Below the pieces are notes generated by a model. That model was not told where the DNA came from. It worked only from the letters and a program-made list of their open reading frames with translations, and ran no database searches. A program made the translations under genes and the position numbers. 64,000 nt of DNA from NCBI GenBank assembly GCA_014946745.1, contig JADCRD010000003.1, positions 1-64,000 of the forward strand, given 5' to 3'. Source of the stretch: Lysobacterales bacterium (lineage in GTDB: Bacteria > Pseudomonadota > Gammaproteobacteria > Xanthomonadales > Xanthomonadaceae). This document shows positions 53,167 to 61,830 of this stretch, one piece after another (the stretch's first letter is position 1; the number at the start of each line of letters is the position of its first letter).

Positions 53167-53427
53167 ATGTCAGGCAACAAGTCACCTGCGGAGTACTGGA
53201 AGGCCAATGTGCGGATCATCAGCATCTGCATGGCGATCTGGGCGCTCGTTTCGATCGGCTTCGGGATCGTGCTTCGGCCGCTGATCTCGGGCATCCAGTT
53301 CGGCGGCGCCGACCTCGGCTTCTGGTTCGCCCAGAACGGCTCGATCTACGTGTTCATCGCGCTGATCTTTTTCTACACCGGGTACATGAACCGACTCGAC
53401 CGCGCCTACGGCGTGGACGAGCAGTAA
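53167..53427 (+). CDS. DUF4212-family symporter small subunit
   Basis: An 86-residue membrane protein with two hydrophobic segments (IISICMAIWALVSIGFGIVL and SIYVFIALIFFYTGYMNRL). The FWFAQNGSIYVFI and RLDRAYGVDE ends are the DUF4212 signature. Members are the small partner of SSS-type symporters for acetate and other monocarboxylates. It starts 12 bases before the large subunit, in an obvious operon. Confidence 0.92.
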   Translation: MSGNKSPAEYWKANVRIISICMAIWALVSIGFGIVLRPLISGIQFGGADLGFWFAQNGSIYVFIALIFFYTGYMNRLDRAYGVDEQ

Positions 53428-53439
53428 GGAGCGCGACCC

Positions 53440-55212
53440 ATGGACCAATTCACCATCAACCTGCTTTTTGTCGGCGGCTCGTTCGCGCTCTACATCGCGA
53501 TTGCGATCTGGGCGCGCGCCGGCTCCACCTCGGAGTTCTACACCGCGGGCGGCGGCGTTGGCCCTGTGGTCAACGGCATGGCCACGGCCGCCGACTGGAT
53601 GTCGGCCGCCAGCTTCATCTCGATGGCCGGCCTGATCGCCTTTGTCGGCTACGGCAACTCGGTCTATCTCATGGGATGGACGGGCGGCTATGTGCTGCTG
53701 GCGCTGCTTCTGGCGCCCTACCTGAGAAAGTTCGGCCGCTTCACGGTGCCGGACTTCATCGGTGACCGCTTCTACAGCCGCAACGCGCGACTGGTCGCGG
53801 TGGTCAGCCTGCTGATCATGTCGATCACCTATGTCATCGGCCAGATGACCGGCGCAGGCGTGGCCTTCTCGCGCTTCCTCGAAGTCGACACCAATACCGG
53901 CCTGATGATCGCCTCCGCCGTGGTGTTCGTGTACGCGGTGCTCGGCGGCATGAAGGGCATCACCTACACCCAGGTGGCGCAGTACATCGTGCTGATCATC
54001 GCCTACACCATCCCGGCGGTCTTCATCTCGCTGCAGCTCACCGGCAATCCGCTGCCGCAGCTGGGCCTGTTCTCCGAGCACGCCGCCAGCGGCACGCCGA
54101 TCCTGCTCAAGCTGGACCAGATCCTGGTGGAGCTGGGCTTCAACAACTACACCGGCAATCACGGCTCCACCCTCAACATGGTGCTGTTCACCCTGTCGCT
54201 GATGGTCGGCACCGCCGGCCTGCCGCACGTGATCATCCGTTTCTTCACCGTGCCCAAGGTGTCCGATGCCCGCAAGTCGGCGGGCTGGGCGCTGGTGTTC
54301 ATCGCCCTGCTGTACACGGTCGCACCGGCAGTGGGTGCGATGGCGCGGCTCAACATCATGACCACCATCTACCCGGAGGGCACGACCGCGCAGTCGGTGG
54401 CCTTCGACGAGCGCCCGGACTGGATGCGCAACTGGGAGAAGACCGGGCTGCTGAAGTTCGAAGACAAGAACGGCGACGGCCGCATCCAGTACTACAACGA
54501 CACCAGCGAGAGCTTCAAAGCCGAGGCCGAAGCGCGCGGCTGGAAAGGCAACGAGATGGTGACTTTCAACCAGGACATCCTCGTGCTCGCCAACCCGGAA
54601 ATCGCGCAGCTGCCGGGCTGGGTGCTGGGCCTGGTGGCGGCGGGTGCGCTGGCGGCGGCATTGTCGACCGCGGCGGGCCTGCTGCTGGCGATCTCGGCGG
54701 CGATCAGCCATGACCTGATCAAGTCCACGCTGAAGCCGGACATCACCGAGAAGGGCGAGCTGATGTCGGCGCGCGTGTCGATGGCGGTGGCGATCGTGCT
54801 GGCCACCTGGCTGGGCATGAATCCGCCGGGCTTCGCGGCGCAGACCGTGGCCCTGGCCTTTGGCCTCGCGGCGTCCTCGCTGTTCCCGGCGATCATGATG
54901 GGCATCTTCTCGAAGAACATGAACTCGACCGGCGCGATCGCGGGCATGCTGGTGGGCCTGCTGTCCACCTGCCTCTACATCTTCACCTACCTGGGCTGGT
55001 TCTTCATTCCGGGCACCAACATGCTGGAGAACGTGCCGGCCAACTGGATGTTCGGCATCGCGCCCTACGCCTTCGGTGCGATCGGCGCTCTGCTGAACTT
55101 CGCCACCGCCTATGCCGTGCTGGCGGTGACCCAGCCGGCGCCCGCGCACATCCAGGCGCTGGTGGAAAGCATCCGCATTCCGCGCGGTGCGGGTGCGGCC
55201 ACGCACCATTGA
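53440..55212 (+). CDS. sodium/solute symporter, ActP-like large subunit
   Basis: A 590-residue SSS-family transporter (VC_2705 subgroup). It has about 13 membrane segments, an early AGSTSEFYTAGGGVGPVVNGMATAADWMSAASF signature and LPHVIIRFFTVPKV. A soluble loop holds an EF-hand-like DKNGDGRIQYY (about residues 340-348), a feature of this subgroup. It probably imports acetate or a related monocarboxylate with sodium, feeding acs. The operon with DUF4212 and the nearby porin fits this role. Confidence 0.9.
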   Translation: MDQFTINLLFVGGSFALYIAIAIWARAGSTSEFYTAGGGVGPVVNGMATAADWMSAASFISMAGLIAFVGYGNSVYLMGWTGGYVLLALLLAPYLRKFGRFTVPDFIGDRFYSRNARLVAVVSLLIMSITYVIGQMTGAGVAFSRFLEVDTNTGLMIASAVVFVYAVLGGMKGITYTQVAQYIVLIIAYTIPAVFISLQLTGNPLPQLGLFSEHAASGTPILLKLDQILVELGFNNYTGNHGSTLNMVLFTLSLMVGTAGLPHVIIRFFTVPKVSDARKSAGWALVFIALLYTVAPAVGAMARLNIMTTIYPEGTTAQSVAFDERPDWMRNWEKTGLLKFEDKNGDGRIQYYNDTSESFKAEAEARGWKGNEMVTFNQDILVLANPEIAQLPGWVLGLVAAGALAAALSTAAGLLLAISAAISHDLIKSTLKPDITEKGELMSARVSMAVAIVLATWLGMNPPGFAAQTVALAFGLAASSLFPAIMMGIFSKNMNSTGAIAGMLVGLLSTCLYIFTYLGWFFIPGTNMLENVPANWMFGIAPYAFGAIGALLNFATAYAVLAVTQPAPAHIQALVESIRIPRGAGAATHH

Positions 55213-55236
55213 GCGGGCCTCAAGATCCGTGAACTG

Positions 55237-55270
55237 CAGCGGCCCGTCCCTTCGCAGGGGCGGGCCGCTG
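55237..55270 (+). terminator. hairpin after the symporter gene
   Basis: CAGCGGCCCG and CGGGCCGCTG form a 10-bp perfect stem with a 14-base loop, 25 bases beyond the symporter stop. There is no strong T-run. Confidence 0.55.
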
Positions 55271-55371
55271 CCTGTCCGGAGCCACTCCGCCGATGCAGCG
55301 GGCGTGCTGCCGCTGTCACCTGCCACACTTCACGCGCCCTGTTTGCGGGCACGCCTGTCCTGGAGCTCCGC

Positions 55372-55902
55372 ATGCTGTTCGAACTGATCGCGGTGTTCGC
55401 CGCCGGCTTCTGCCTCGCCGGCTTGGCGCTCGGCCTGCGCTGGCTGCTGCGCGGGCGAGCGCCGGTATGGCTGGTGCCGGTCGCGGCCGGGCTGGGCATG
55501 CTCAGCTACGCCGTGTGGTCGGAGTACAGCTGGCTGGAGCGCGCGCGCGGCACGCTGCCGCGCACGGCCGAAGTGGTATCGACGAACGAGGCACAGGCCT
55601 GGTATCGGCCGTGGACGTACGCGGTGCCCCAGGTGAACCGCCTGATCGCCGTGGACCGCGCTGAGCTCAAACGCAATCCCACGCAGCCGGGCAAGGTGCT
55701 GGCCGGGGTGATTCTGATGGGGCGTTGGGAGCCCACCCGCCGAATCGGTGCGATGTTCGACTGCACCGAAGCGCGGCGCGCCGATCTGGTGGACGGCGTG
55801 CGCTTCGATGAAGCGGGTGCGCTGCAGGGCGCGCGCTGGATTGATCTGGACGCGGCCGACCCGTTGCTGGCGGCGGTATGCCGCGAGGATGCCGCGGGCT
55901 GA
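55372..55902 (+). CDS. hypothetical membrane protein
   Basis: A 176-residue protein with two N-terminal membrane segments (LFELIAVFAAGFCLAGLALGLRW and VWLVPVAAGLGMLSYAVWSEY). A soluble domain of about 115 residues follows (WYRPWTYAVPQVNRLIAVDR, ARRADLVDGVRFDEAGALQG). No family was recognised. It may be related to proteins that report on envelope state, but this is only a guess. It converges with the small membrane gene at 55930. Confidence 0.7.
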   Translation: MLFELIAVFAAGFCLAGLALGLRWLLRGRAPVWLVPVAAGLGMLSYAVWSEYSWLERARGTLPRTAEVVSTNEAQAWYRPWTYAVPQVNRLIAVDRAELKRNPTQPGKVLAGVILMGRWEPTRRIGAMFDCTEARRADLVDGVRFDEAGALQGARWIDLDAADPLLAAVCREDAAG

Positions 55903-55929
55903 GCCCAGGGGCGGCGCCCCCTCGCCCGA

Positions 55930-56208
55930 TCAGGCCGAGGGCGAATCCTGCGCGGCCGCGGCTTGCTGGGCGCGGCGGCGGGCTTCGGCTTCGAGCCGCA
56001 GGCGTGCCACTTCGACCGGATCGACGATGGCACCGCCGCTTTGCGACACGCTTTCGATGCGCGACTGCACCAGCAGCAGGGTGCCCCAGACCATGGCGAC
56101 CAGCGCGATCGCCAGCAGCGGGAAGGCGATGAGCACGGTCTGGCTCTTCAGCACAACAGCGAAACAGACCAGCGAAAGCCCGAACAGGGCCCAGGGTTTC
56201 CATGCCAT
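55930..56208 (-). CDS. small hypothetical membrane protein
   Basis: A 92-residue protein with two adjacent hydrophobic segments (PWALFGLSLVCFAVVLK and TVLIAFPLLAIALVAMVWGTLLLV) and a basic, Ala/Glu-rich C-terminal helix (RLRLEAEARRRAQQAAAAQ). No family was recognised. It converges on the gene at 55372-55902, 27 bases apart. Confidence 0.6.
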   Translation of the reverse strand: MAWKPWALFGLSLVCFAVVLKSQTVLIAFPLLAIALVAMVWGTLLLVQSRIESVSQSGGAIVDPVEVARLRLEAEARRRAQQAAAAQDSPSA

Positions 56209-56435
56209 GGCAAGACTCCGGCGCGCCTGACGGCGCAGGTTCGTGGGTAGACACTAGGGCGGCAGCGCCCGGGGGCGAAGTGTAGTGTGCCTTCGGACCG
56301 CGCGTCGGGCCGCCCATCGGCTTGCTGACGCTTTTGCCGGCGGCGTGTCGCGTTTACGCCCCGGATTTCGTACCTGCGTTGACAGGCCCGCTTCCTGCGG
56401 GTTCCCCCACACCTGCTGTTGCCCGGAGTTCCACC

Positions 56436-59402
56436 ATGCATCTCTCTCGATTGCGCAACCTGGCTAGCTTGGCGGCGCTGGGTTTGGCCGCGCCCTGTGC
56501 GGCGGGGCCGGGCGTCTGGACCGGCAGCGGCCCCGATGGCGGCTCGGTCTATGACGTCGAGATCCATCCCACCAGTCCGGCGCTGGTCTATGCCTCCACG
56601 CGCGGCGGCATTTACCGCAGCGTCGATGGCGCCAGCACCTGGCAGCGCATCGAGAACGGCTTTGGCGCCGGCAGTCGCGAGGATGTCAAGCTGACCCTCG
56701 ATCGCGATGCGCCCAACCAGCTGTGGGCCGTCAACTTCGGCGGTCGCCTGTTCCGCAGCAGCGACGGCGGCGACAACTGGACGCCCACCGGATGGACCTC
56801 GACTTCGCCAGTGCGGGCGATCGCCGATGTGCCAGGAGTCAGCGGTCAGCTGTATGTCATCGACAACAGCGGCAGCCTGCTGCGCAGCACAGACAACGGT
56901 ACGACCTTCGCGCCCCTGGGCTTGACCTTGCCCCTGCAGCCCATCGCCGAGCTGCGTCTGTTTACTCAGCCGGGCCGCCCTTTGGAGCTGGTGGTTGGCG
57001 TGAGCTACGTGACCGGCACGGGCGGTCCGGACACGCGCGTCGCCCTGCACCGCAGCGTCGACGGCGGCGCCAGCTTCACCCCGCTGCTGACCCTGCCGGC
57101 GGAAGCATCGATGTTCGCCGTCGACTTCAGCCGTGGCCCCGGTACGCGCCTGTATGCCGCGGCCAACGGCCAGCTCTGGCGCAGCAACGACGATGGCCTG
57201 AACTGGACGCTCACGGGCTTGTCCGCCCAGCGTGTGCGCGCCCATCCCAGCGTCGCCGATACCGTCTGGCTGGGGCAGTCGCTGCAGGACGGCAGCGGCA
57301 ATCTGCGCCGCAGTACCGACGGCGGCGTCTCGGCAGTCGACATCGCCACCGGGCTGTCGCCCAACCCGGGCTACGGCTCGACCGCGGCGGTGTCGGAGAT
57401 CGTCTTGCACCCGCAGTACCCGACGGTGCCGCGGCTGTTCGTGGCGGCGGTCGACGGCGGTCTGTTCGTCTCCGACAACGACGGCGTGAGCTTCAGCACG
57501 GCCCAGCAGGGGCTGGCGTCGATCAACGTGCGCGCGCTGGCGGTGCTGCCCAACCCGGCCTTCGCCGGCACCAGCAACCGGCGCATCTACGCGGGCTACG
57601 GCGATGCCTTCAACGCCGCCCTGCCGCTGCACTGGAGCATCAACAGCGGCGCGACCTGGACCGGCCGCAGCGTCGGCCTGCGCGGTCTGCAGGTGCGCAG
57701 CCTCGCGATCGATCCGACCACGGTCGGCAACAGCGCGGGTGCCCTGGCCTCGACGGTGATCTATGCCGGCGGGCGCTCGGCGCAGCCCTTGGCGCTGCGC
57801 AATGCCGGCCTGTACAAGAGCAGCGACGGCGGCAACAGCTGGGTCAGCATCGAGGCCGGCCTGCCGACGTCAGGCACGCCCGCCGCCGCGTTCCTTGGCA
57901 CGGTGCGCCAGATCACCCTCGACCCGCGCTCCTGCGCCAGCCCGCCGGTCAGCGGTGCCTGCACGAGCGGGCCGCTGCAGACCCTGTATGCGACCAGCAA
58001 CGGCTTCTCGACGTCCGTGGTGGGTGTGGACGGCGTGCGCCGACAGCAGCTGAGCCATCGTGTCATCAAGTCGACCAATGGCGGGGGGCTCTGGGCGAAC
58101 GCCGAGACCGGCCTGCCGCTGCAGTACGGCCCGGTCCAGGGCACTGCGCCCAACGAGTTCCAGAACCTGCGCAGCTGGGCGGTGCCGGTACCGCTGGTGC
58201 TGAACCCGCAGAATCCGCAGGTGGGCTATCTGGGCACCTTCCTCAGCACCAGCGATGACATTTCCCTGACCCCGCCGACCCTCGCCAGCGGCGTGTTCAA
58301 GACCGTCGACGGCGGCGCCACCTGGAACCACGCCAGCGCGGGCTTGCCGACCTATCCGGGCAGCAGCGCCACCGCGTTCGATGTGCTGGCCTTGGCCATC
58401 CATCCGACCAATCCGGACATCCTCTGGGCCACCGCGGTCAATCTGCGCGACGGTGTCAATCCGCGCCAGGGCTTCGTCTACAAGAGCACCAACGGCGGCG
58501 TGAGCTGGAGCAACAGCTCGACGGGCTTGAGCACGGACGTCGACATTCGCGCCCTGCTGGTCGATGCCGGCAACCCGAACGTGCTGTACGCGGCCGGTGC
58601 GGGCACGCTGTCCAACCCCGGCTCGGTGTTCAAGAGCGAGGACGGCGGCGCCAGCTGGCGTTCGCTGAGCGTGGGTCTGCCGGCAGATGCCGCGCTGGCC
58701 CTGCATATCGACCCCTTCAACCCGACCCTGCTGTACGCCGGCACCAATGCCGCGGTCTGGCAGATCGAGCAGGTGCCCGATGCCGATGGCGACGGCGCGC
58801 CCGACCAGGTTGAGGGCAATGCGCCCAACGGCGGCGATGGCAACGGCGACGGCCAGTCCGATGCGCAGCAGGCGCGCGTGGGCTCCGCCATCGCACTGCT
58901 GGGCGCGCGCGCGGGCGATGGCAAGCAGGCGCTGGTGGCGGGCTCGTTCACTGCCACCGTGGTCAGCGGCACCGGCGCCGGCTGTCAGCGCCTGAACGAT
59001 GTGCAGGGCGTGGTCGCCGCCCGCAACGGCCGCGACTGGCTGCCGGGCGGTGAAGGCCTGGGGCGCTTCTTCGCCTACCCGCAGGACCTGGTGCGCTTCG
59101 AGCTGCGCGAGTGCAGCGAGGCCGTGGTGGACATCCGCTTCCACGCCCCGGGCCTGGATTTCGGCGGATCCGACTGGAGCTGGCGCATGTACGGCCCGTC
59201 GCAGCCGGGCAACGATGCCAGCATGGGCTGGTACGACCTGTCCTCGCGCGCGCAGCGCATCGATGCCCGCACCTGGCGAGTCAGCCTGCAGGCCAACGAA
59301 TTCGGCAGCTACCGCCCGAGCGACAGCGCCATCCTGTTCGTCGGTGGCCCGGCCTTCTTCGCCACGGGCGTGTTCGGCAACGGCTTTGAGGCCACGCCCT
59401 GA
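56436..59402 (+). CDS. secreted BNR/sortilin-type beta-propeller with choice-of-anchor-U-like domain and F-x-N-G-F-E tail
   Basis: A 988-residue exported protein, a paralogue of the one at 26699-29575. It starts with a signal peptide (HLSRLRNLASLAALGLAAPCAAG) and shares the opening pattern W[ST]..GP.GG. BNR-type repeats are abundant (IYRSVDGASTW, LFRSSDGGDNW, VYKSTNGGVSW). The Asp-rich GNAPNGGDGNGDGQSDAQQA stretch introduces a C-terminal beta domain (about 120 residues) with RFELRECSEAVVDIRFH. The end reads GVFGNGFEATP. GGAG lies seven bases before the ATG. Function is unknown. Confidence 0.85.
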   Translation: MHLSRLRNLASLAALGLAAPCAAGPGVWTGSGPDGGSVYDVEIHPTSPALVYASTRGGIYRSVDGASTWQRIENGFGAGSREDVKLTLDRDAPNQLWAVNFGGRLFRSSDGGDNWTPTGWTSTSPVRAIADVPGVSGQLYVIDNSGSLLRSTDNGTTFAPLGLTLPLQPIAELRLFTQPGRPLELVVGVSYVTGTGGPDTRVALHRSVDGGASFTPLLTLPAEASMFAVDFSRGPGTRLYAAANGQLWRSNDDGLNWTLTGLSAQRVRAHPSVADTVWLGQSLQDGSGNLRRSTDGGVSAVDIATGLSPNPGYGSTAAVSEIVLHPQYPTVPRLFVAAVDGGLFVSDNDGVSFSTAQQGLASINVRALAVLPNPAFAGTSNRRIYAGYGDAFNAALPLHWSINSGATWTGRSVGLRGLQVRSLAIDPTTVGNSAGALASTVIYAGGRSAQPLALRNAGLYKSSDGGNSWVSIEAGLPTSGTPAAAFLGTVRQITLDPRSCASPPVSGACTSGPLQTLYATSNGFSTSVVGVDGVRRQQLSHRVIKSTNGGGLWANAETGLPLQYGPVQGTAPNEFQNLRSWAVPVPLVLNPQNPQVGYLGTFLSTSDDISLTPPTLASGVFKTVDGGATWNHASAGLPTYPGSSATAFDVLALAIHPTNPDILWATAVNLRDGVNPRQGFVYKSTNGGVSWSNSSTGLSTDVDIRALLVDAGNPNVLYAAGAGTLSNPGSVFKSEDGGASWRSLSVGLPADAALALHIDPFNPTLLYAGTNAAVWQIEQVPDADGDGAPDQVEGNAPNGGDGNGDGQSDAQQARVGSAIALLGARAGDGKQALVAGSFTATVVSGTGAGCQRLNDVQGVVAARNGRDWLPGGEGLGRFFAYPQDLVRFELRECSEAVVDIRFHAPGLDFGGSDWSWRMYGPSQPGNDASMGWYDLSSRAQRIDARTWRVSLQANEFGSYRPSDSAILFVGGPAFFATGVFGNGFEATP

Positions 59403-59467
59403 GCCTGTCGTGATCCAGCGCTCGGCTCCGTAGCACGCCCGGTCCGCATGAAGCAGAGGGAAGCACG

Positions 59468-60085
59468 ATGAAGAACGCAAAGCTGTTGGGTGGCTGCCTC
59501 GCCGTGGCCCTGCTGTTGCTGGTGGTCGGCGGCGGAGCGCTGTACTGGATCGTGCTGCGGCCGCTGTGGCAGGGCGCCAGCGCTCTGGTCGACACGGCCC
59601 AGCAGTGGCAGCAGGTAGCGCAGCTGGAGCAGGAGGTGCGCAATCGCGAGCCCTTCCAGGCACCCTCCGACGGCCGTCTCGACGCCGGTCGCGTGGCCGC
59701 ACTGGTGGCCGTGCAGCAGGCCATGTCGGCGCGGCTTGGCGATCGCTGGCAGCAGCTGGAGGCCAAGTACGAGGAGCTCAAATCCGACCAGCAGCCCGAC
59801 GGCCGCGAGCCCGGCGTACAGGACATGTTCGTCGCCTATGCCGACATCGCCGGCCTGATCGTCGAGGCCAAGCGCGCCCAGGTCGAAGCCCTGAACGCGC
59901 AGGGGCTGTCGCTGGAGGAGTACCGCTGGATCCGCGCGCAGTCGTTTGCCGCACTCGGTCTCGCGACACAGGGCGGCGCACCGGCCGCGCTGGCCGGCAG
60001 CGAGGTCGCCGCGAACGCCGAACTGCTGCGCCCGCATCGCGATCTTCTCGTCAAGACAGCAGCCAGCGCCTGGCTGGGGTTCTGA
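59468..60085 (+). CDS. hypothetical membrane-anchored protein
   Basis: A 205-residue protein with one N-terminal membrane anchor (LLGGCLAVALLLLVVGGGALYWIVL) and a long helical periplasmic part (QQWQQVAQLEQEVRNREPF, LGDRWQQLEAKYEELKSD, YADIAGLIVEAKRAQVEAL). No family was recognised. Coiled-coil content suggests a scaffold or interaction role. It has a GAGGGAAGC ribosome-binding site before the ATG. Confidence 0.7.
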   Translation: MKNAKLLGGCLAVALLLLVVGGGALYWIVLRPLWQGASALVDTAQQWQQVAQLEQEVRNREPFQAPSDGRLDAGRVAALVAVQQAMSARLGDRWQQLEAKYEELKSDQQPDGREPGVQDMFVAYADIAGLIVEAKRAQVEALNAQGLSLEEYRWIRAQSFAALGLATQGGAPAALAGSEVAANAELLRPHRDLLVKTAASAWLGF

Positions 60086-60627
60086 GAGCCTCTTTGCTCC
60101 GCATCGCGGTGCGGGTGCTTCTGAAGAATCTCGAGTTCGTCAGCTTGCGCACCGTGTAGGAGCCTGCTCGCAGGCGACCGCGGCCTGCGCCTCGCACCCA
60201 CCTTGCGCCCGGCCCTCAGCCTGCGGGTCGCGAGCAAGCTCGCTCCTACAAACAGCCGGGATCGGGATTTGGGATTCGTACAGCCCCCACTGCCACTGCC
60301 AAGCGCACGCTCTGCTCTTTGTAGGAGCCTGCTTGCAGGCGACTGCAGCCTGCGCCCAGCGCCGACCTTGCGCCCGGCCCTCACCCTGCGGGTCGCGAGC
60401 ACGCTTGCTCCTGCAAGCAGACGGGATTCGGGATTCGGGATTCGTAGAGCCCCACGGCCACTGCCAAGCGCAGCCCCTGCGCCTTGGTCTGGGGCCGGCG
60501 GCGCGGTGGACCCGGCGCGCTGCACGGGCGGATGTGCGGAACCGTCTCCGGTGGGCCTTTCGACCCTTCCGTCGCGCGCGCGGGCTACCCCATACTCCGG
60601 CGTACAGCTGTTGGAGCGCGCTCTCGA
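60086..60627. other. intergenic with a 165-base tandem repeat
   Basis: About 540 bases without a gene. Contains the REP-like tandem repeat annotated separately and short GGGATTC direct repeats near 60424-60445. Confidence 0.7.
60156..60455. repeat. two tandem REP-like units, 165-base period
   Basis: Copies start at 60156 and 60321, each with GTAGGAGCCTGCTTGCAGGC-type left ends and a GGTCGCGAGCA...GCTCCT right end that pair as an inverted repeat. The units also share GGGATTCG tails. This is a known style of intergenic repeat in xanthomonads and pseudomonads. Confidence 0.85.
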
Positions 60628-61467
60628 ATGCACAGTCACACCTTTGCCGGCGCGGCCGGACTGCGACTCGCCGCGAGCGTGGGTGGCCCGCTGGAGGGCC
60701 AACCGATTGTGCTGCTGCACGGCGGTGGCCAGACCCGCCACGCCTGGCGTCACGTCGCCGCGGATCTCGCCCGCGCCGGTCGCCGCGTCATCAGCCTTGA
60801 TCTGCGCGGCCACGGCGACAGCGCCTGGTCGGCCGAGGCCGACTACAGCTTCGACGGCTTCGCTGCCGACCTGCGCGAAGTGCTGGCAACGCTGACCGAA
60901 CCCCCGGCCCTGGTCGGCGCCTCACTGGGCGGGCTGACCTCGCTGCTGGTCGCGGGCGAAGACCCGCCGGTCGAGCTGCGCGCGCTGGTGCTGGTCGATG
61001 TGGTCCCGCGCCTGGAGCGCGAGGGCGTGATGCAGATCGTGCGCTTCATGCTGGCGCATGCCGACGGCTTCGCCAGCCTCGATGAGGCCGCCGATGCTGT
61101 CGCCGCCTACCTGCCGCATCGCCCGCGCCCGGAGAGCGCCGCCGGCCTGCGCAAGAACCTGCGCGAGGGTGCCGATGGCCGCCTGCGCTGGCACTGGGAT
61201 CCAAAGCTGCTGCTCGGCGAGCGCGTGCCCGACCCCGAGCCCGCCATCGCGCGCTTCGAGGCAGCGTGTCGACACGTGCGCGTGCCGACCCTGCTGGTGC
61301 GCGGCGCGCGCAGCGAGATGGTGACCGAGGCGGGCGTGCAGGATTTTCTGCGCCTGATTCCCGCCGCCGAGTACATCGACGTGAGCGAGGCCGGCCACAT
61401 GGTCGCCGGCGACGATAACGACGCCTTCAACGTGGCGGTCAAGAATTTCCTGGCGCGGCTGCCGTGA
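60628..61467 (+). CDS. alpha/beta-fold hydrolase
   Basis: A 279-residue cytosolic hydrolase. The oxyanion motif is IVLLHGGGQTRHAW, the nucleophile Ser is in LVGASLGGLTSLL (about residue 100), and the C-terminal SEAGHMVAGDDNDAFN holds the His. LDLRGHGDSAW is the typical second-strand motif. It resembles esterases and epoxide-hydrolase-like proteins; the substrate is unknown. GGAG about 13 bases upstream precedes the ATG at 60628. The in-frame extension upstream to 60484 lies in repeat-like sequence and is not used. Confidence 0.88.
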   Translation: MHSHTFAGAAGLRLAASVGGPLEGQPIVLLHGGGQTRHAWRHVAADLARAGRRVISLDLRGHGDSAWSAEADYSFDGFAADLREVLATLTEPPALVGASLGGLTSLLVAGEDPPVELRALVLVDVVPRLEREGVMQIVRFMLAHADGFASLDEAADAVAAYLPHRPRPESAAGLRKNLREGADGRLRWHWDPKLLLGERVPDPEPAIARFEAACRHVRVPTLLVRGARSEMVTEAGVQDFLRLIPAAEYIDVSEAGHMVAGDDNDAFNVAVKNFLARLP

Positions 61468-61498
61468 ACCTGATTGCCGCTCCGCGCACCGCGACCCC

Positions 61499-61521
61499 CA
61501 TAGGGTGGGTCTTGACCCATC
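61499..61521. repeat. single 23-bp palindrome unit, reverse orientation
   Basis: CATAGGGTGGGTCTTGACCC then ATC. A solitary copy of the family clustered at 46.4-48.7 kb, showing it is dispersed in this genome. Confidence 0.85.
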
Positions 61522-61644
61522 ATGAGCTGGATACTCGCCTCGGACTTCGCTTGTCGGCTGCCGCTGGCAGCCGATGCTGTCCGGAGCCCGAGCGAAGCGA
61601 AGGTCGGTCGGGGGAGAGGGGTGGAAGTCCTGCGGCGAGCGTTG

Positions 61645-61684
61645 CCCCCTCTCCCCAACCCCTCTCCCGCGAGGGGAGAGGGGC
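61645..61684. repeat. CCCCTCTCC inverted repeat
   Basis: CCCCTCTCCC (61659-61668) and GGGAGAGGGG (61674-61683) flank a five-base apex (GCGAG), with a further CCCCTCTCCCC unit just upstream. This is an intergenic palindrome of the kind common in Xanthomonadaceae. Confidence 0.6.
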
Positions 61685-61714
61685 TCGCCCCGGTGGCCTG
61701 CGAGGCTGCGCCCC

Positions 61715-61762
61715 AGCCCAAGCCCAAGCCCAAGCCCAAGCCCAAGCCCAAGCCCAAGCCCA
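61715..61762. repeat. hexanucleotide repeat (AGCCCA) x 8
   Basis: Eight perfect AGCCCA units lie 69 bases before the nitronate monooxygenase start. In the frame of that gene they would encode Pro-Lys repeats. Confidence 0.95.
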
Positions 61763-61830
61763 AGCAGCAGCCTCACGCGCTCGCCCATAAGCACGTCCGC
61801 CCATCCCTCTCCAAGCCCATCGGAGCCCCC

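Larger units (their letters stand above)
61468..61830. other. intergenic with three repeat types
   Basis: About 360 bases containing a 23-bp palindrome unit (61499-61521), a CCCCTCTCC hairpin repeat (61645-61684) and a hexanucleotide array (61715-61762). An open frame in phase with the next gene spans it from 61522 but has no supported start. Confidence 0.7.

Noticed and set aside
53182..55326. Minus-strand open frame of 714 codons opposite the symporter genes
   Set aside because: Antisense shadow with low-complexity Arg/His/Gln composition. The plus strand encodes well-defined DUF4212 and SSS proteins.
57870..59702. Minus-strand open frame of 610 codons opposite the second propeller gene
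   Set aside because: No domain or signal. Codon pattern follows the third-position GC of the plus-strand gene.
61522..61830. N-terminal extension of the nitronate monooxygenase with Pro-Lys repeats
   Set aside because: The extension lies in intergenic palindromes and a hexamer repeat. The ATG at 61831 has a good ribosome-binding site and starts the conserved domain.
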